A stretch of DNA of 64,000 bases from a virus, in IMG/VR virus record IMGVR_UViG_3300036820_000008, positions 1-64,000 of that record; one strand, 5' to 3'. Below, one piece after another: positions 55,814-63,137 of this stretch. The position numbers were made by a program, and so were the translations under genes. Position 1 is the first letter of the stretch; every line of letters starts with the position of its first letter. Below the pieces are notes generated by a model. That model was not told the origin of the DNA, made no database searches, and worked only from the letters and a program-made list of their open reading frames with translations.

Positions 55814-56163
55814 TATCGGTTCCTCGCAGCCTCGGAGTCGGCCATGTCGCTGTCGTAAGTATCCTCGGCTCGAACACATGTGCCAGGCACGGGGTTGGGC
55901 CCCATCGTGACGGCGTCGGACAGCCGACAGATGCGCTCTATGGTGGCGTCGTCTTCGGCGTACTCGACATTCATGATCTCGGATCCGTTGAGCTGGACGC
56001 CTGTCTCGCCATACGTGATTACGACAGCTACGTCGGATGGCTGACAGCGATAATTGTGGACGAGCTCTCTGGTGACCAGGACGGTCGTCGTGATCTGATC
56101 AGCATCAAAGCTGATCAGAGTGACCATCACCGGCTCGTTCAGGAGCCATGCTGGAATGGACAT
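55813..56163 (-). CDS. Hypothetical acidic protein
   Basis: Start placed at MSIPAWLLNEPVMVTLISFD (116 residues) after AGGGAGAATGAA. Beta-rich, acidic C-terminus. No family recognised. Confidence 0.6.
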   Translation of the reverse strand: MSIPAWLLNEPVMVTLISFDADQITTTVLVTRELVHNYRCQPSDVAVVITYGETGVQLNGSEIMNVEYAEDDATIERICRLSDAVTMGPNPVPGTCVRAEDTYDSDMADSEAARNR

Positions 56164-56180
56164 TTCATTCTCCCTCTGAG

Positions 56181-56250
56181 CTACTATCGTGGTAGCTCCC
56201 CCGGTCGTCCCGCAGGGAAGTCGGGACGGCCAGAGCAGCTCGCCGCTAGA
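56181..56250 (-). other. Structured spacer family, copy A
   Basis: Inner stem CGTCCCG/CGGGACG flanked by a GGTAGCTCCCCC block and a CAGAGCAGCTCG block. Outer CTAC/GTAG pairs. Homologous to 57240-57308 with the inner stem changed on both sides (see findings). Overlaps the end of 56246-56566 by 5 bases. Confidence 0.55.
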
Positions 56251-56566
56251 GATCTCCGCAGGGTCCGTCCTGAAGGCCAGGGGTCTCGTCCTCGTCTTCG
56301 TACGGACAGGAGATGTACTGTTCCCAGAGCTCACGCTCTCCGTCGATCTCCATCTCATCGAACATTGAGACGAATGGCATGAAGTCATCGCCGACATCGA
56401 CGAACTGGCCATTGAGCCACATCTTGCCGTCTGGGAAGAAGGTGATGAGCATCACGTCCCTGCCATTCTCAGGGAATCGCAGTGCTAGGTACTGTCCATC
56501 GCCGATCCTGCTCAGGGCAATCTTCTCGGTGATTACCCAGTCGTACTCGGGGGTCGGGAATTCCAT
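56246..56566 (-). CDS. Hypothetical protein
   Basis: 106 residues: beta-rich N-terminus (EYDWVITEKIALSRIGDGQY) and an acidic helical C-terminus. Minus-strand GTAGGGTAGACTAG upstream near 56600-56620 may hold its promoter. No family recognised. Confidence 0.6.
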   Translation of the reverse strand: MEFPTPEYDWVITEKIALSRIGDGQYLALRFPENGRDVMLITFFPDGKMWLNGQFVDVGDDFMPFVSMFDEMEIDGERELWEQYISCPYEDEDETPGLQDGPCGDL

Positions 56567-56682
56567 CTTGTTGGTTTCCTTTCGGAGCGCCGGTACTGCT
56601 ACTAGTCTACCCTACCGGGCAGCCTGCCCGCTACCCCTAGCCGACGGCAATATCGGCGTTGGGGTATCAGGCTAGTCAACCG

Positions 56683-56904
56683 CTAGCTTGGCGGCTCGAT
56701 CTCATCGGTGATCGTGAAGCGCAGCTCCCCGATGAGGAACTCCTCTTCAGCCTCGACCGTGAATGGCCCGAACTGCTTCTTCTCGTATCCGTACACGGGA
56801 AGGGCAGATAGGGCCGTGAACATGTCCTGGCCCTCAGGGCCGCTGTAATTGTTGACCAGGAACATGGCCGTCTGCGTGGACGTCAGGTTGTCGAACTTGG
56901 GCAT
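56683..56904 (-). CDS. Hypothetical small protein
   Basis: 73 residues (NLTSTQTAMFLVNNYSGPEG ... EFLIGELRFTITDEIEPPS). ATG overlaps the next gene by one base. No family recognised. Confidence 0.6.
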   Translation of the reverse strand: MPKFDNLTSTQTAMFLVNNYSGPEGQDMFTALSALPVYGYEKKQFGPFTVEAEEEFLIGELRFTITDEIEPPS

Positions 56905-57164
56905 CAGCCGAACTCCCCGTCGTTGATCGTCGAGCGGGCTCGGATCAGCCCGTTGTAGGAGTCATGCCCGTACTGTTCGGCAGTGCACTTCTGGGCGATG
57001 ACGTAGTAGCCGAAGTTCTGCGCCTGCTCGGCGGTGAACAGCGTCCACTCGGTGCCGACCACCGTGAATGGCTCCGGCTTGATGGGGTGTTTCTCTCGCC
57101 AGCGGTCGATGTCGGCGAGATAGCTGTCGAACTCTTCAGGGGTCATGTCCCCGATGTTCGGCAT
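56904..57164 (-). CDS. Hypothetical small protein
   Basis: 86 residues (MPNIGDMTPEEFDSYLADID ... NGLIRARSTINDGEFG). The ATG overlaps the 18-residue micropeptide stop (TGATG). No family recognised. Confidence 0.6.
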   Translation of the reverse strand: MPNIGDMTPEEFDSYLADIDRWREKHPIKPEPFTVVGTEWTLFTAEQAQNFGYYVIAQKCTAEQYGHDSYNGLIRARSTINDGEFG

Positions 57165-57220
57165 CAGAAGATCACGATGATCAGGATGATGATCACGGCG
57201 ACCCAGAACAGCTTCTTCAT
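57164..57220 (-). CDS. 18-residue hydrophobic micropeptide
   Basis: MKKLFWVAVIIILIIVIF, essentially one membrane segment with a basic start, after AGAGGAGAGGAAG. Coupled by TGATG to 56904-57164. Membrane micropeptide of unknown role. Confidence 0.55.
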   Translation of the reverse strand: MKKLFWVAVIIILIIVIF

Positions 57221-57239
57221 GAGGCTTCCTCTCCTCTGG

Positions 57240-57308
57240 CTACCTACCTTGGTAGCTCCCCCGAGCCATCCGTATAGGCACGGATGGCCAGGGCAGCTCG
57301 CAGCTAGG
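57240..57308 (-). other. Structured spacer family, copy B
   Basis: Inner stem CCATCCGT/ACGGATGG flanked by GGTAGCTCCCCCG and CAGGGCAGCTCG. Matches copy A at 56181-56250 outside the inner stem; the stem itself has compensating base changes. Confidence 0.6.
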
Positions 57309-57310
57309 AA

Positions 57311-57673
57311 CTACAGGAACCTGATCGGGATGTAATTGTCGCATGCCTGACAGTATGCTGTCGGATTGTCACCGGCGAACACGCCGGGGTGCTCGCATTC
57401 GCTACTGGCTCTGGGTGCTGGGCTGTTGACGTGGAGGGCGTCGTACGCGACCCTGAGAGCCGTCATGGCATCCTGCAGCCGGTCGAACGGAAGAGACACC
57501 ACGCTCTCGTTGAAGCGCACATACCAGCGCTTGGATTTGGGGTTGCTGATGATGTCCCACTTGGCGTCCGCCTTCAGCACGTAGTGCCGGCTGGCGAACC
57601 TGCGGGTCATGTCGTACGGCAGGTGACTGTCCAGGCGAAAGTACCTGCCGTACGGCGGGATTGCTCCGGTCAT
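57311..57673 (-). CDS. Hypothetical protein with Cys/His tail
   Basis: 120 residues. N-terminal mixed fold (GRYFRLDSHLPYDMTRRFAS ... RLQDAMTALRVAYDAL); C-terminal CEHPGVFAGDNPTAYCQACD zinc-like site. Ends two bases before copy B. Confidence 0.6.
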   Translation of the reverse strand: MTGAIPPYGRYFRLDSHLPYDMTRRFASRHYVLKADAKWDIISNPKSKRWYVRFNESVVSLPFDRLQDAMTALRVAYDALHVNSPAPRASSECEHPGVFAGDNPTAYCQACDNYIPIRFL

Positions 57674-57676
57674 GGC

Positions 57677-57760
57677 TCAGTAGCCCCAGCCCATGGCCAG
57701 CATGGCCACGCACAGCATGATGGTCCAGATCGTGCCTACGATGATGCTCTTGGTGCTCAT
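57677..57760 (-). CDS. 27-residue hydrophobic micropeptide
   Basis: MSTKSIIVGTIWTIMLCVAM LAMGWGY after AGAGAGGGTACGTC, one membrane segment. Two such micropeptides lie 0.5 kb apart (the other is 57164-57220). Confidence 0.5.
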   Translation of the reverse strand: MSTKSIIVGTIWTIMLCVAMLAMGWGY

Positions 57761-57793
57761 TTGACGTACCCTCTCTCGGAACGGCATCCCAAC

Positions 57794-57850
57794 GGGCTGC
57801 CTCCCCGGCATCCGCGCCTCGGCGTGAGGCGCGGCTACCAGGGGGACGGA
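57794..57850 (-). other. Structured spacer family, copy C
   Basis: Inner perfect 9-bp stem CCGCGCCTC/GAGGCGCGG (57812-57834) with CTGCCTCCCCGG on one side and CTACCAGGGGG on the other. Weaker similarity to copies A and B; sits in the spacer before 57677-57760. Confidence 0.4.
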
Positions 57851-57867
57851 CCGGCGTGACCTAGCGC

Positions 57868-58302
57868 CTAGGCGGTCTCGGCCTCGGTGTTCCAGCCAGC
57901 GCGCTGCGGCACGGGCAGGAAGTTCTTCCACGTCTTGCGATCGGCGGGGAAGTGGTGCACCCACTGGGCGACGATCTGGTCACGCTCTTCGGTCGTACCG
58001 ACAGCGTTGGCCGGGTGGTCGGCGGGGAGCGCCTTGAGGGCGGAGCCCATGGCCTCGATCATCGCCGTGGCCAGGGCAGCCTTGGCCGCGCGCTTAACGG
58101 CGGGCGACGGCTTGGTCAGTTCGGCGGTAAGGGCGGCCATCTTGGCCTCGTACTTGGCCGTGATCTCGGCCGTCACGCGGGCCTCGATCTCAGCCGGGGT
58201 CTCCCGCTTGCTGTTCTTGGCCGGGCTGGGAACGGCCGCCAGCTTGACGGGCGCGCCCTCAGTGCTCTCGGTACCGGCCGGGGTGGGGTTGGTCTCAGGC
58301 AT
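57868..58302 (-). CDS. Helical protein with shared HHFPADR domain
   Basis: Start placed at MPETNPTPAGTESTEG (144 residues) after AGAGGAAGAAGAA. Pro/Thr N-terminus, coiled central part (EIEARVTAEITAKYEAKMAA), and a C-terminal QWVHHFPADRKTWKNFLPVP that matches 50395-51399. Function unknown. Confidence 0.6.
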   Translation of the reverse strand: MPETNPTPAGTESTEGAPVKLAAVPSPAKNSKRETPAEIEARVTAEITAKYEAKMAALTAELTKPSPAVKRAAKAALATAMIEAMGSALKALPADHPANAVGTTEERDQIVAQWVHHFPADRKTWKNFLPVPQRAGWNTEAETA

Positions 58303-58955
58303 TTTCTTCTTCTTCCTCTGGGTTAGGTCCCTATCTGGGGCCTCTAACGTCCTAGCCGGGTAGATTACCGCAGCCCGCCTAGGGCGAAAGAGGTCATAGG
58401 GTAGCGCCGCCACAACAGCGCTAGCTATGGCCTTACAATTGGTTGGGGTCCTAGTCGTTGGTCTAGGCGTCCCCCGGCGTCAGTAGCCTTACTAGAGTCC
58501 TCTCCCTAGCGGTTCTACAATCCGGCCCGTCAGCACGGGCGTCGTTATTAGGTAGGCGTCGGTCGCTCTGATTTCTCAGTGGGAGTCATGTCTCCTAGCC
58601 GCACGTGCCGCTTTCTACAGCAGCCTTTACGCGCTAGGGGCTCGGACCAAACCGCCCAGTTCTTAAGTTTTGGAGTAGGATCGGCGCGCGTCACGCACGC
58701 CCCCGCGCACCCCGCGCGGCCCCGGCCTTACCCTTTTTCCTTTTTCGCTTACAGCTTAAGCTTACCGTACCGGGGTGGTAAAACCTAGGAAATGCAGTAA
58801 CGGAATGGTAACGTTACACTGTAACTTTAGGTAGTGCACGACTACCTGCAGTAGCGCCCTGCCCTGGGGTTAACGTGCGCGTTAACTAACAGCGCTAGTA
58901 TTATGGTAACCAAGGCGTCTGGAAGAACAGCGCTAGCGCTTAAAGTGTCCTAGAA

Positions 58956-59047
58956 ATACTGGAGAACGATTTTACACTTTCCAGCAAAGTGCACTCCGAA
59001 TTCATATACTGGAGAACAATTTTACAGTTTTGGAAGGACTGCACTCC
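58956..59047 (+). repeat. Two 42-bp direct repeats, 8 bases apart
   Basis: Each copy begins ATACTGGAGAAC, then ATTTTACA and ends TGCACTCC. The 13-base middle differs, but the first (CACTTTCCAGCAAAGTG) and the second (CAGTTTTGGAAGGACTG) both form hairpins, so only the fold is kept. Confidence 0.6.
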
Positions 59048-59192
59048 ATCGCTATCACTTTTGCAGAATTTCCAGCCGCTTGTCAGGGCAATTCCTGGAA
59101 TAGCGCGGACAATGGAAATGTGTTTCCAGGGGAGTGTAGGAAGATAGCCGCCCAAGAGAGGAGGGAGTGGAGGGGAGAATGGCGCAAGAGAG

Positions 59193-59222
59193 GGCCGGGC
59201 TCCCCGATGAGGAAGCCCGGCC
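59193..59222 (-). terminator. Terminator of the secreted protein gene
   Basis: 9-bp stem GGCCGGGCT/AGCCCGGCC with a 12-base loop, 39 bases after the stop of 59261-59806 on the minus strand. Confidence 0.7.
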
Positions 59223-59260
59223 CGAGAGATGCGGCAGGCGATAAGAGGAGCGATAAAGGA

Positions 59261-59806
59261 CTAGGAGTCGGTCCGATTCCACTTCTGGTACGAGGCAGGC
59301 ACAGAGCCAGTTTTCAGCCCGATCACCCAGGCTCCATTGAACTGGCCGCCGTAGTCATCCGTCATTACTTCGCAGAGATCTCCGCCAGAGGCCTCATTGC
59401 AGATGAAGCCGCCAGTTCCGCCGTACATAAGCCACTGCTGGTCGCTATCGCCATCGCACGGGGCCATGTCGAGGTGAATGTTGTCGTCACCGCCTGAGTC
59501 GTCGACGCATTTGCCGGACGCCTCAGAGACGATCGTTCCCCAGTTGCCGATGCCCCCGGACATCGCCCATTCCTGGGAGCTCTGTCCTCCACAGCCCTGT
59601 AGATCGAGGTCTCCGGCATTGTTCTGTATACAGTACGCGGGGTTCGCGTTCAGCGCGAGGTGATGGTATGTTACGGCAGAGGCACTGGAGACGCCAGCCG
59701 AGCTAGTTCCGGCGGAGACGCCGAGTCCAGCCAGGAGGACGCCAACAGCGAGCAGTACGGTCAGGCCAAAGAATCTTCCGCGAGATCTGAGTCTCTTGAA
59801 TCCCAT
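59261..59806 (-). CDS. Secreted ricin-B-like protein 3
   Basis: Start placed at MGFKRLRSRGRFFGLTVL (181 residues). Signal peptide with basic start and hydrophobic core, then repeated ricin-type blocks (YCIQNNAGDLDLQGCGGQSS QEWAM, CVDDSGGDDNIHLDMAPCDG with DSDQQWLM, FICNEASGGDLCEVMTDDY). The QxW pattern is clearer than in the two paralogue-like proteins near the tRNAs. Probable exported carbohydrate-binding protein. Confidence 0.75.
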   Translation of the reverse strand: MGFKRLRSRGRFFGLTVLLAVGVLLAGLGVSAGTSSAGVSSASAVTYHHLALNANPAYCIQNNAGDLDLQGCGGQSSQEWAMSGGIGNWGTIVSEASGKCVDDSGGDDNIHLDMAPCDGDSDQQWLMYGGTGGFICNEASGGDLCEVMTDDYGGQFNGAWVIGLKTGSVPASYQKWNRTDS

Positions 59807-59854
59807 GCTACGTGAATTCCTTTCTAGAGAGGACATGGAAGAGATGCACGGGAT

Positions 59855-59880
59855 AGTATACCGTACGCTATAATACCGAT
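59855..59880 (+). promoter_or_regulatory. Promoter of the 59904 operon
   Basis: TACCGTACGCTATAATACCG on the plus strand; TATAAT at 59869-59874. A GGGAGAGG site lies before the ATG at 59904, so this mRNA is leadered. The minus-strand gene 59261-59806 starts on the other side. Confidence 0.65.
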
Positions 59881-59903
59881 CACGACCGAGTCAGGGAGAG
59901 GAC

Positions 59904-60383
59904 ATGGAAGAGATGCAGGGAGAAGACCCGAGGCCATACAGGACCTTCAGCGAGGTGCTGGAGGAGACGGTGGCCCAGATCGACAGGAGCTTTCCGGCGG
60001 CGGCAAGTTTTCCCGAAACCGTGCAGTGGGCGGCCAATGATGTGGCGAAGGTTGTGTGGAGCGAGCAGTGCTCCTATGACCACGACTCCGTTAGGGAGGC
60101 GGAGGACCCGCTATACCCTGGCAGGATATGTGTAGAGTGGAGAAGAGACCAGGGATATCTGGGCGATTACGGCATGGACAAGGTGGAGGTGAGGGAGCTT
60201 ATCGTTCAGCTGAATAATGCGCTGGGCGATGACGCCTTCCTCCTCGCGGAGGTGAAGGGGCCGGTGGATCCGGCTGGCGTGATGGCAAGGTCCAGGATGG
60301 CAAGGGATCGTGCGAGGATCACGCGAATAGCAGATGACGGGAAGCTCGAGAACGCTACCGGCCCGGACCCGGACACGGTATAA
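59904..60383 (+). CDS. Hypothetical protein, first of a tandem pair
   Basis: 159 residues. RTFSEVLEETVAQIDRSFPA and CSYDHDSV align with RSYEQVFSDVGERIRADFPA and CAYNHDTV of the next gene, so the two are tandem paralogues. A helical sequence with an acidic start. No family recognised. Confidence 0.65.
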   Translation: MEEMQGEDPRPYRTFSEVLEETVAQIDRSFPAAASFPETVQWAANDVAKVVWSEQCSYDHDSVREAEDPLYPGRICVEWRRDQGYLGDYGMDKVEVRELIVQLNNALGDDAFLLAEVKGPVDPAGVMARSRMARDRARITRIADDGKLENATGPDPDTV

Positions 60384-60390
60384 TACCGCT
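60375..60390 (+). promoter_or_regulatory. Leaderless promoter of 60391-61269
   Basis: ACACGGTATAATACCGCTAT on the plus strand; TATAAT at 60379-60384 and ATG six bases later, inside the end of the upstream gene. Confidence 0.7.
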
Positions 60391-61269
60391 ATGACCGAGA
60401 CATCAGGGGATAAGGCAGAGCGCAGGTCCGGCGAGTACGGCGAGTACGGCGAGTACCGTTCATATGAGCAGGTGTTCAGCGATGTTGGTGAGCGGATTAG
60501 GGCGGACTTCCCGGCGACCGCGGCTTTCCCAGAGATCATGGAGCGCCTACGGGTCGAGATGGCGAACGCTGAGTGGAAGATGCAGTGTGCATACAACCAC
60601 GATACGGTAACCCCCGACAGCTGTAAGGACGGCATCCTGGCCATTTACTGGTATGAGGCGCAGAACAACGGCAAGGGGAGTACGGGTGCCAGAAAGGATG
60701 GCCAGCGGGATAGACCGGATATTCCTATCACAAGAGATGGCGCACCGATCGGACGTGACTTTATTGTCACCACGATCACCCGCAAGGAGGCGCGAGAGCT
60801 GGCCCACCAGATCCTCTATGCGATAGGGGATCCCGTCCCTCTTCGTGTCAGCGATACCGGCGACGTGTATACGGCAGGCATGGTGACAGCAAGCCAGACA
60901 GGCATGGTGTCGCCAGATCCGTCTGGCTTGCTGTATTCGTTCTCCGATCCTCCGGTTAAGATCGTTGACGCTCCGTCTGGCATGCGGCCGGGGTATCAGG
61001 GCGATATCGAGGTCGACACCAGACAGAAATTGTCTAGGGCCGAGGCAGAGGATCTCCTGGCTAGTGCTGAGGCCGATGATTCGGGCGGCGGCATATGCCG
61101 TGGGGCGGGCCTGTCTGGGGCCGAGAAGGACGCAGATGCAGGTCAGCATAGCATGTCTCTGTCAGAGTCCGTCCAGGCCCGGGTTACTCGAGACAGAGAG
61201 GATCGCGCCACCCTCGCACAGCGTCGTCAGCTGGCCCGTATCGAGGGCCGTCCAGAGCCGAGGTACTGA
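60391..61269 (+). CDS. Hypothetical protein, second of a tandem pair, leaderless
   Basis: 292 residues. N-terminus MTETSGDKAERRSGEYGEYG; then the repeat unit shared with the previous gene and a longer C-terminal extension (TRDREDRATLAQRRQLARIE). Preceded by its own -10 at six bases. Function unknown. Confidence 0.65.
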   Translation: MTETSGDKAERRSGEYGEYGEYRSYEQVFSDVGERIRADFPATAAFPEIMERLRVEMANAEWKMQCAYNHDTVTPDSCKDGILAIYWYEAQNNGKGSTGARKDGQRDRPDIPITRDGAPIGRDFIVTTITRKEARELAHQILYAIGDPVPLRVSDTGDVYTAGMVTASQTGMVSPDPSGLLYSFSDPPVKIVDAPSGMRPGYQGDIEVDTRQKLSRAEAEDLLASAEADDSGGGICRGAGLSGAEKDADAGQHSMSLSESVQARVTRDREDRATLAQRRQLARIEGRPEPRY

Positions 61270-61271
61270 CG

Positions 61272-61502
61272 ATGCCATTCATTCCTGATGAGTATGACGG
61301 TACGGGCGGCAAGGACGCCTCAGAGGAGCCGGTGCCTGCTCTGATACAAAATGCCGCTGAGGCGCACGAGCTATTCACGGCTTATGCCCATGTCGGATTC
61401 ACGCGCGACGAGGCGCTCAAGATCGTCATTGCGATTACGCTCGAGAACATGCGGTTCAACCTCAACAGGCGAGCGGCCGAGCAGGAGCGGGGCAACGACT
61501 GA
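61272..61502 (+). CDS. Small helical protein
   Basis: 76 residues (IPDEYDGTGGKDASEEPVPA ... AITLENMRFNLNRRAAEQER). Ends in a helical basic tail. Overlaps the next gene by one base. No family recognised. Confidence 0.6.
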   Translation: MPFIPDEYDGTGGKDASEEPVPALIQNAAEAHELFTAYAHVGFTRDEALKIVIAITLENMRFNLNRRAAEQERGND

Positions 61503-61726
61503 TGGCTGAGGTAAGGGTGACACCAGCGATCGCCGAAGGGCTGTCGATAGTCTTCGATGACGATCACATCAAGGGCATCGAGATGTCACGCGGGATCATC
61601 CGGGACAGCGTAACAGACAATCCTGAGTTCGACGGCACGTTTCGACTAGTCCTCCGTTTTGCTGCGGAGCAGGCTCCGCACTGGGCTGATAGCAATGGCA
61701 GGCAGATCGAAACGAGCCAGGACTAG
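61502..61726 (+). CDS. Hypothetical small protein
   Basis: 74 residues (EVRVTPAIAEGLSIVFDDDH ... TFRLVLRFAAEQAPHWADSN). Shares its first base with the upstream stop. No family recognised. Confidence 0.6.
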   Translation: MAEVRVTPAIAEGLSIVFDDDHIKGIEMSRGIIRDSVTDNPEFDGTFRLVLRFAAEQAPHWADSNGRQIETSQD

Positions 61727-61744
61727 ACTGCAGAGGCGGATGGT

Positions 61745-62944
61745 ATGGAGCAGATAAACAAGAAGCTGTTTAACTGGGCTTCTATTCTCGAGGATGGTGC
61801 CCGGGAACAGACGATCCGAACAGCAAGCATGCCGTTCATACACCCGCATGTGGCCGTCATGGCCGATGCTCACTGGGGCAGAGGAGCAACCGTAGGGTCG
61901 GTTATTCCGACGGTCGGGGCGATCATTCCAGCGGCCGTGGGAGTAGATATCGGGTGCGGGATGATAGCGCACAGGACATCGCTGACGGCCGAAGATCTGG
62001 CCGATCCTGTGATTCGCCGCAGGATCCGCGAGGAGATCGAGCGCTGTATCCCGCTGTCTATGGGGATGTACAATCAGAGCCTCTGGGATCACAAGACAGA
62101 GCGTCGCGTCCAGGAGCTCGAGTCGATATCTGGGGCGGCGGATGCGAATGAGATCGCAGATTGGACCATGCAGATTGGATCTCTCGGGTCAGGTAACCAC
62201 TTCATCGAGATCAGCATCGACGAAGAGGACCGTATCTGGCTGTTTCTGCACTCAGGTTCCAGGGGCGTCGGCAACAAGCTGGCGATGAGGCACATCAAGA
62301 TCGCCCAGGAGTTCTGCGAACGGTACTGGATTGATCTTCCTGATCCCGACCTTGCGTATCTGGTCGAGGGGACGCCTGAGTTCGACAACTATCTGAGGTG
62401 TCTCACCTGGGCGCAGCATTTCGCTCTGCTCAATCGGGAGGAGATGATGCACAGGGTAGAGGAATCTGTCTATCACGTCACCGGCAGGAACTGGTTCGTC
62501 GACGAGCGCGTCAACTGCCACCACAACTACACCGAGCAGATGAGCGGCGAGCTGATCGCCAAGTGGAAGTACCCCAAGGGGCGTAAGGGGCACATATGGC
62601 TCTCCCGTAAGGGTGCCATCGATGCCACCGAAGGCAGGCCGGGGCTGATTCCTGGATCGATGGGGACGCGCTCGTATGTCGTCGAGGGCAAGGGGAACCT
62701 GCTCTCGCTCAACTCGTCTCCGCACGGGGCGGGGCGTGAGTACAGCCGTTCTGCGGCCAAGAAGACGTTCACACGCGCGCAGCTCGACGAGGCGATGATC
62801 GGCATCGAGTGGCGGCATAGCGATGCCTTCCTGGACGAGATTCCACAGGCATACAAGGACATCGACGTAGTGATGAATGATGCATCGGATCTAGTCCGCA
62901 TCAGGCACACTTTGCGTCAGATCATCAATGTCAAAGGAGACTGA
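61745..62944 (+). CDS. rtcB: RNA-splicing ligase RtcB
   Basis: 399 residues with RtcB signatures: GRGATVGSVIPTVGAIIPAA VGVDIGCGM (C71 metal ligand), LGSGNHFIEI, HSGSRGVGN, NCHHNYTE and the terminal IPQAYKDIDVVM. The enzyme joins 2',3'-cyclic phosphate and 5'-OH RNA ends with Mn2+/GTP. In a phage with tRNAs it most likely repairs tRNA cut by host anticodon nucleases. Follows AGAGGCGGATGGT. Confidence 0.9.
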   Translation: MEQINKKLFNWASILEDGAREQTIRTASMPFIHPHVAVMADAHWGRGATVGSVIPTVGAIIPAAVGVDIGCGMIAHRTSLTAEDLADPVIRRRIREEIERCIPLSMGMYNQSLWDHKTERRVQELESISGAADANEIADWTMQIGSLGSGNHFIEISIDEEDRIWLFLHSGSRGVGNKLAMRHIKIAQEFCERYWIDLPDPDLAYLVEGTPEFDNYLRCLTWAQHFALLNREEMMHRVEESVYHVTGRNWFVDERVNCHHNYTEQMSGELIAKWKYPKGRKGHIWLSRKGAIDATEGRPGLIPGSMGTRSYVVEGKGNLLSLNSSPHGAGREYSRSAAKKTFTRAQLDEAMIGIEWRHSDAFLDEIPQAYKDIDVVMNDASDLVRIRHTLRQIINVKGD

Positions 62945-62945
62945 T

Positions 62946-63137
62946 ATGACCAGCAAAGAGGCGACGGAGTTTCTCGTCGAGCACGGGGAGTCTTTCACCT
63001 GGGCGCTGGCCGTCGTCAGCGACGCCCGGTTCGACGGCACCGCCAACCTGCTCAAGTGGGACATCGCGTACGACGATGAGAAACAGTTCACGATAACCCC
63101 ACGCGAATACGCCGTGAGAGATGGTGCCAGAGAATGA
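62946..63137 (+). CDS. Hypothetical small protein
   Basis: Start placed at MTSKEATEFLVEHGESFTWA (63 residues) after AAAGGAGACTGAT. Mixed alpha/beta. No family recognised. Confidence 0.6.
   Translation: MTSKEATEFLVEHGESFTWALAVVSDARFDGTANLLKWDIAYDDEKQFTITPREYAVRDGARE

Larger units (their letters stand above)
58303..59260. other. Gene-free control region with palindromes and 42-bp direct repeat
   Basis: Nearly 960 bases without a convincing gene. Contents: GTAACGTTAC (58808-58817), GGTAGT-5-ACTACC (58830-58846), GTTAACG-TGCG-CGTTAAC (58869-58886), AGCGCTAGCGCT (58929-58940), a 42-bp direct repeat (58956-58997 and 59006-59047) and a terminator hairpin (59193-59222). Divergent promoters lie beyond its right end. 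Best candidate for an origin or a regulatory switch. Confidence 0.55.
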
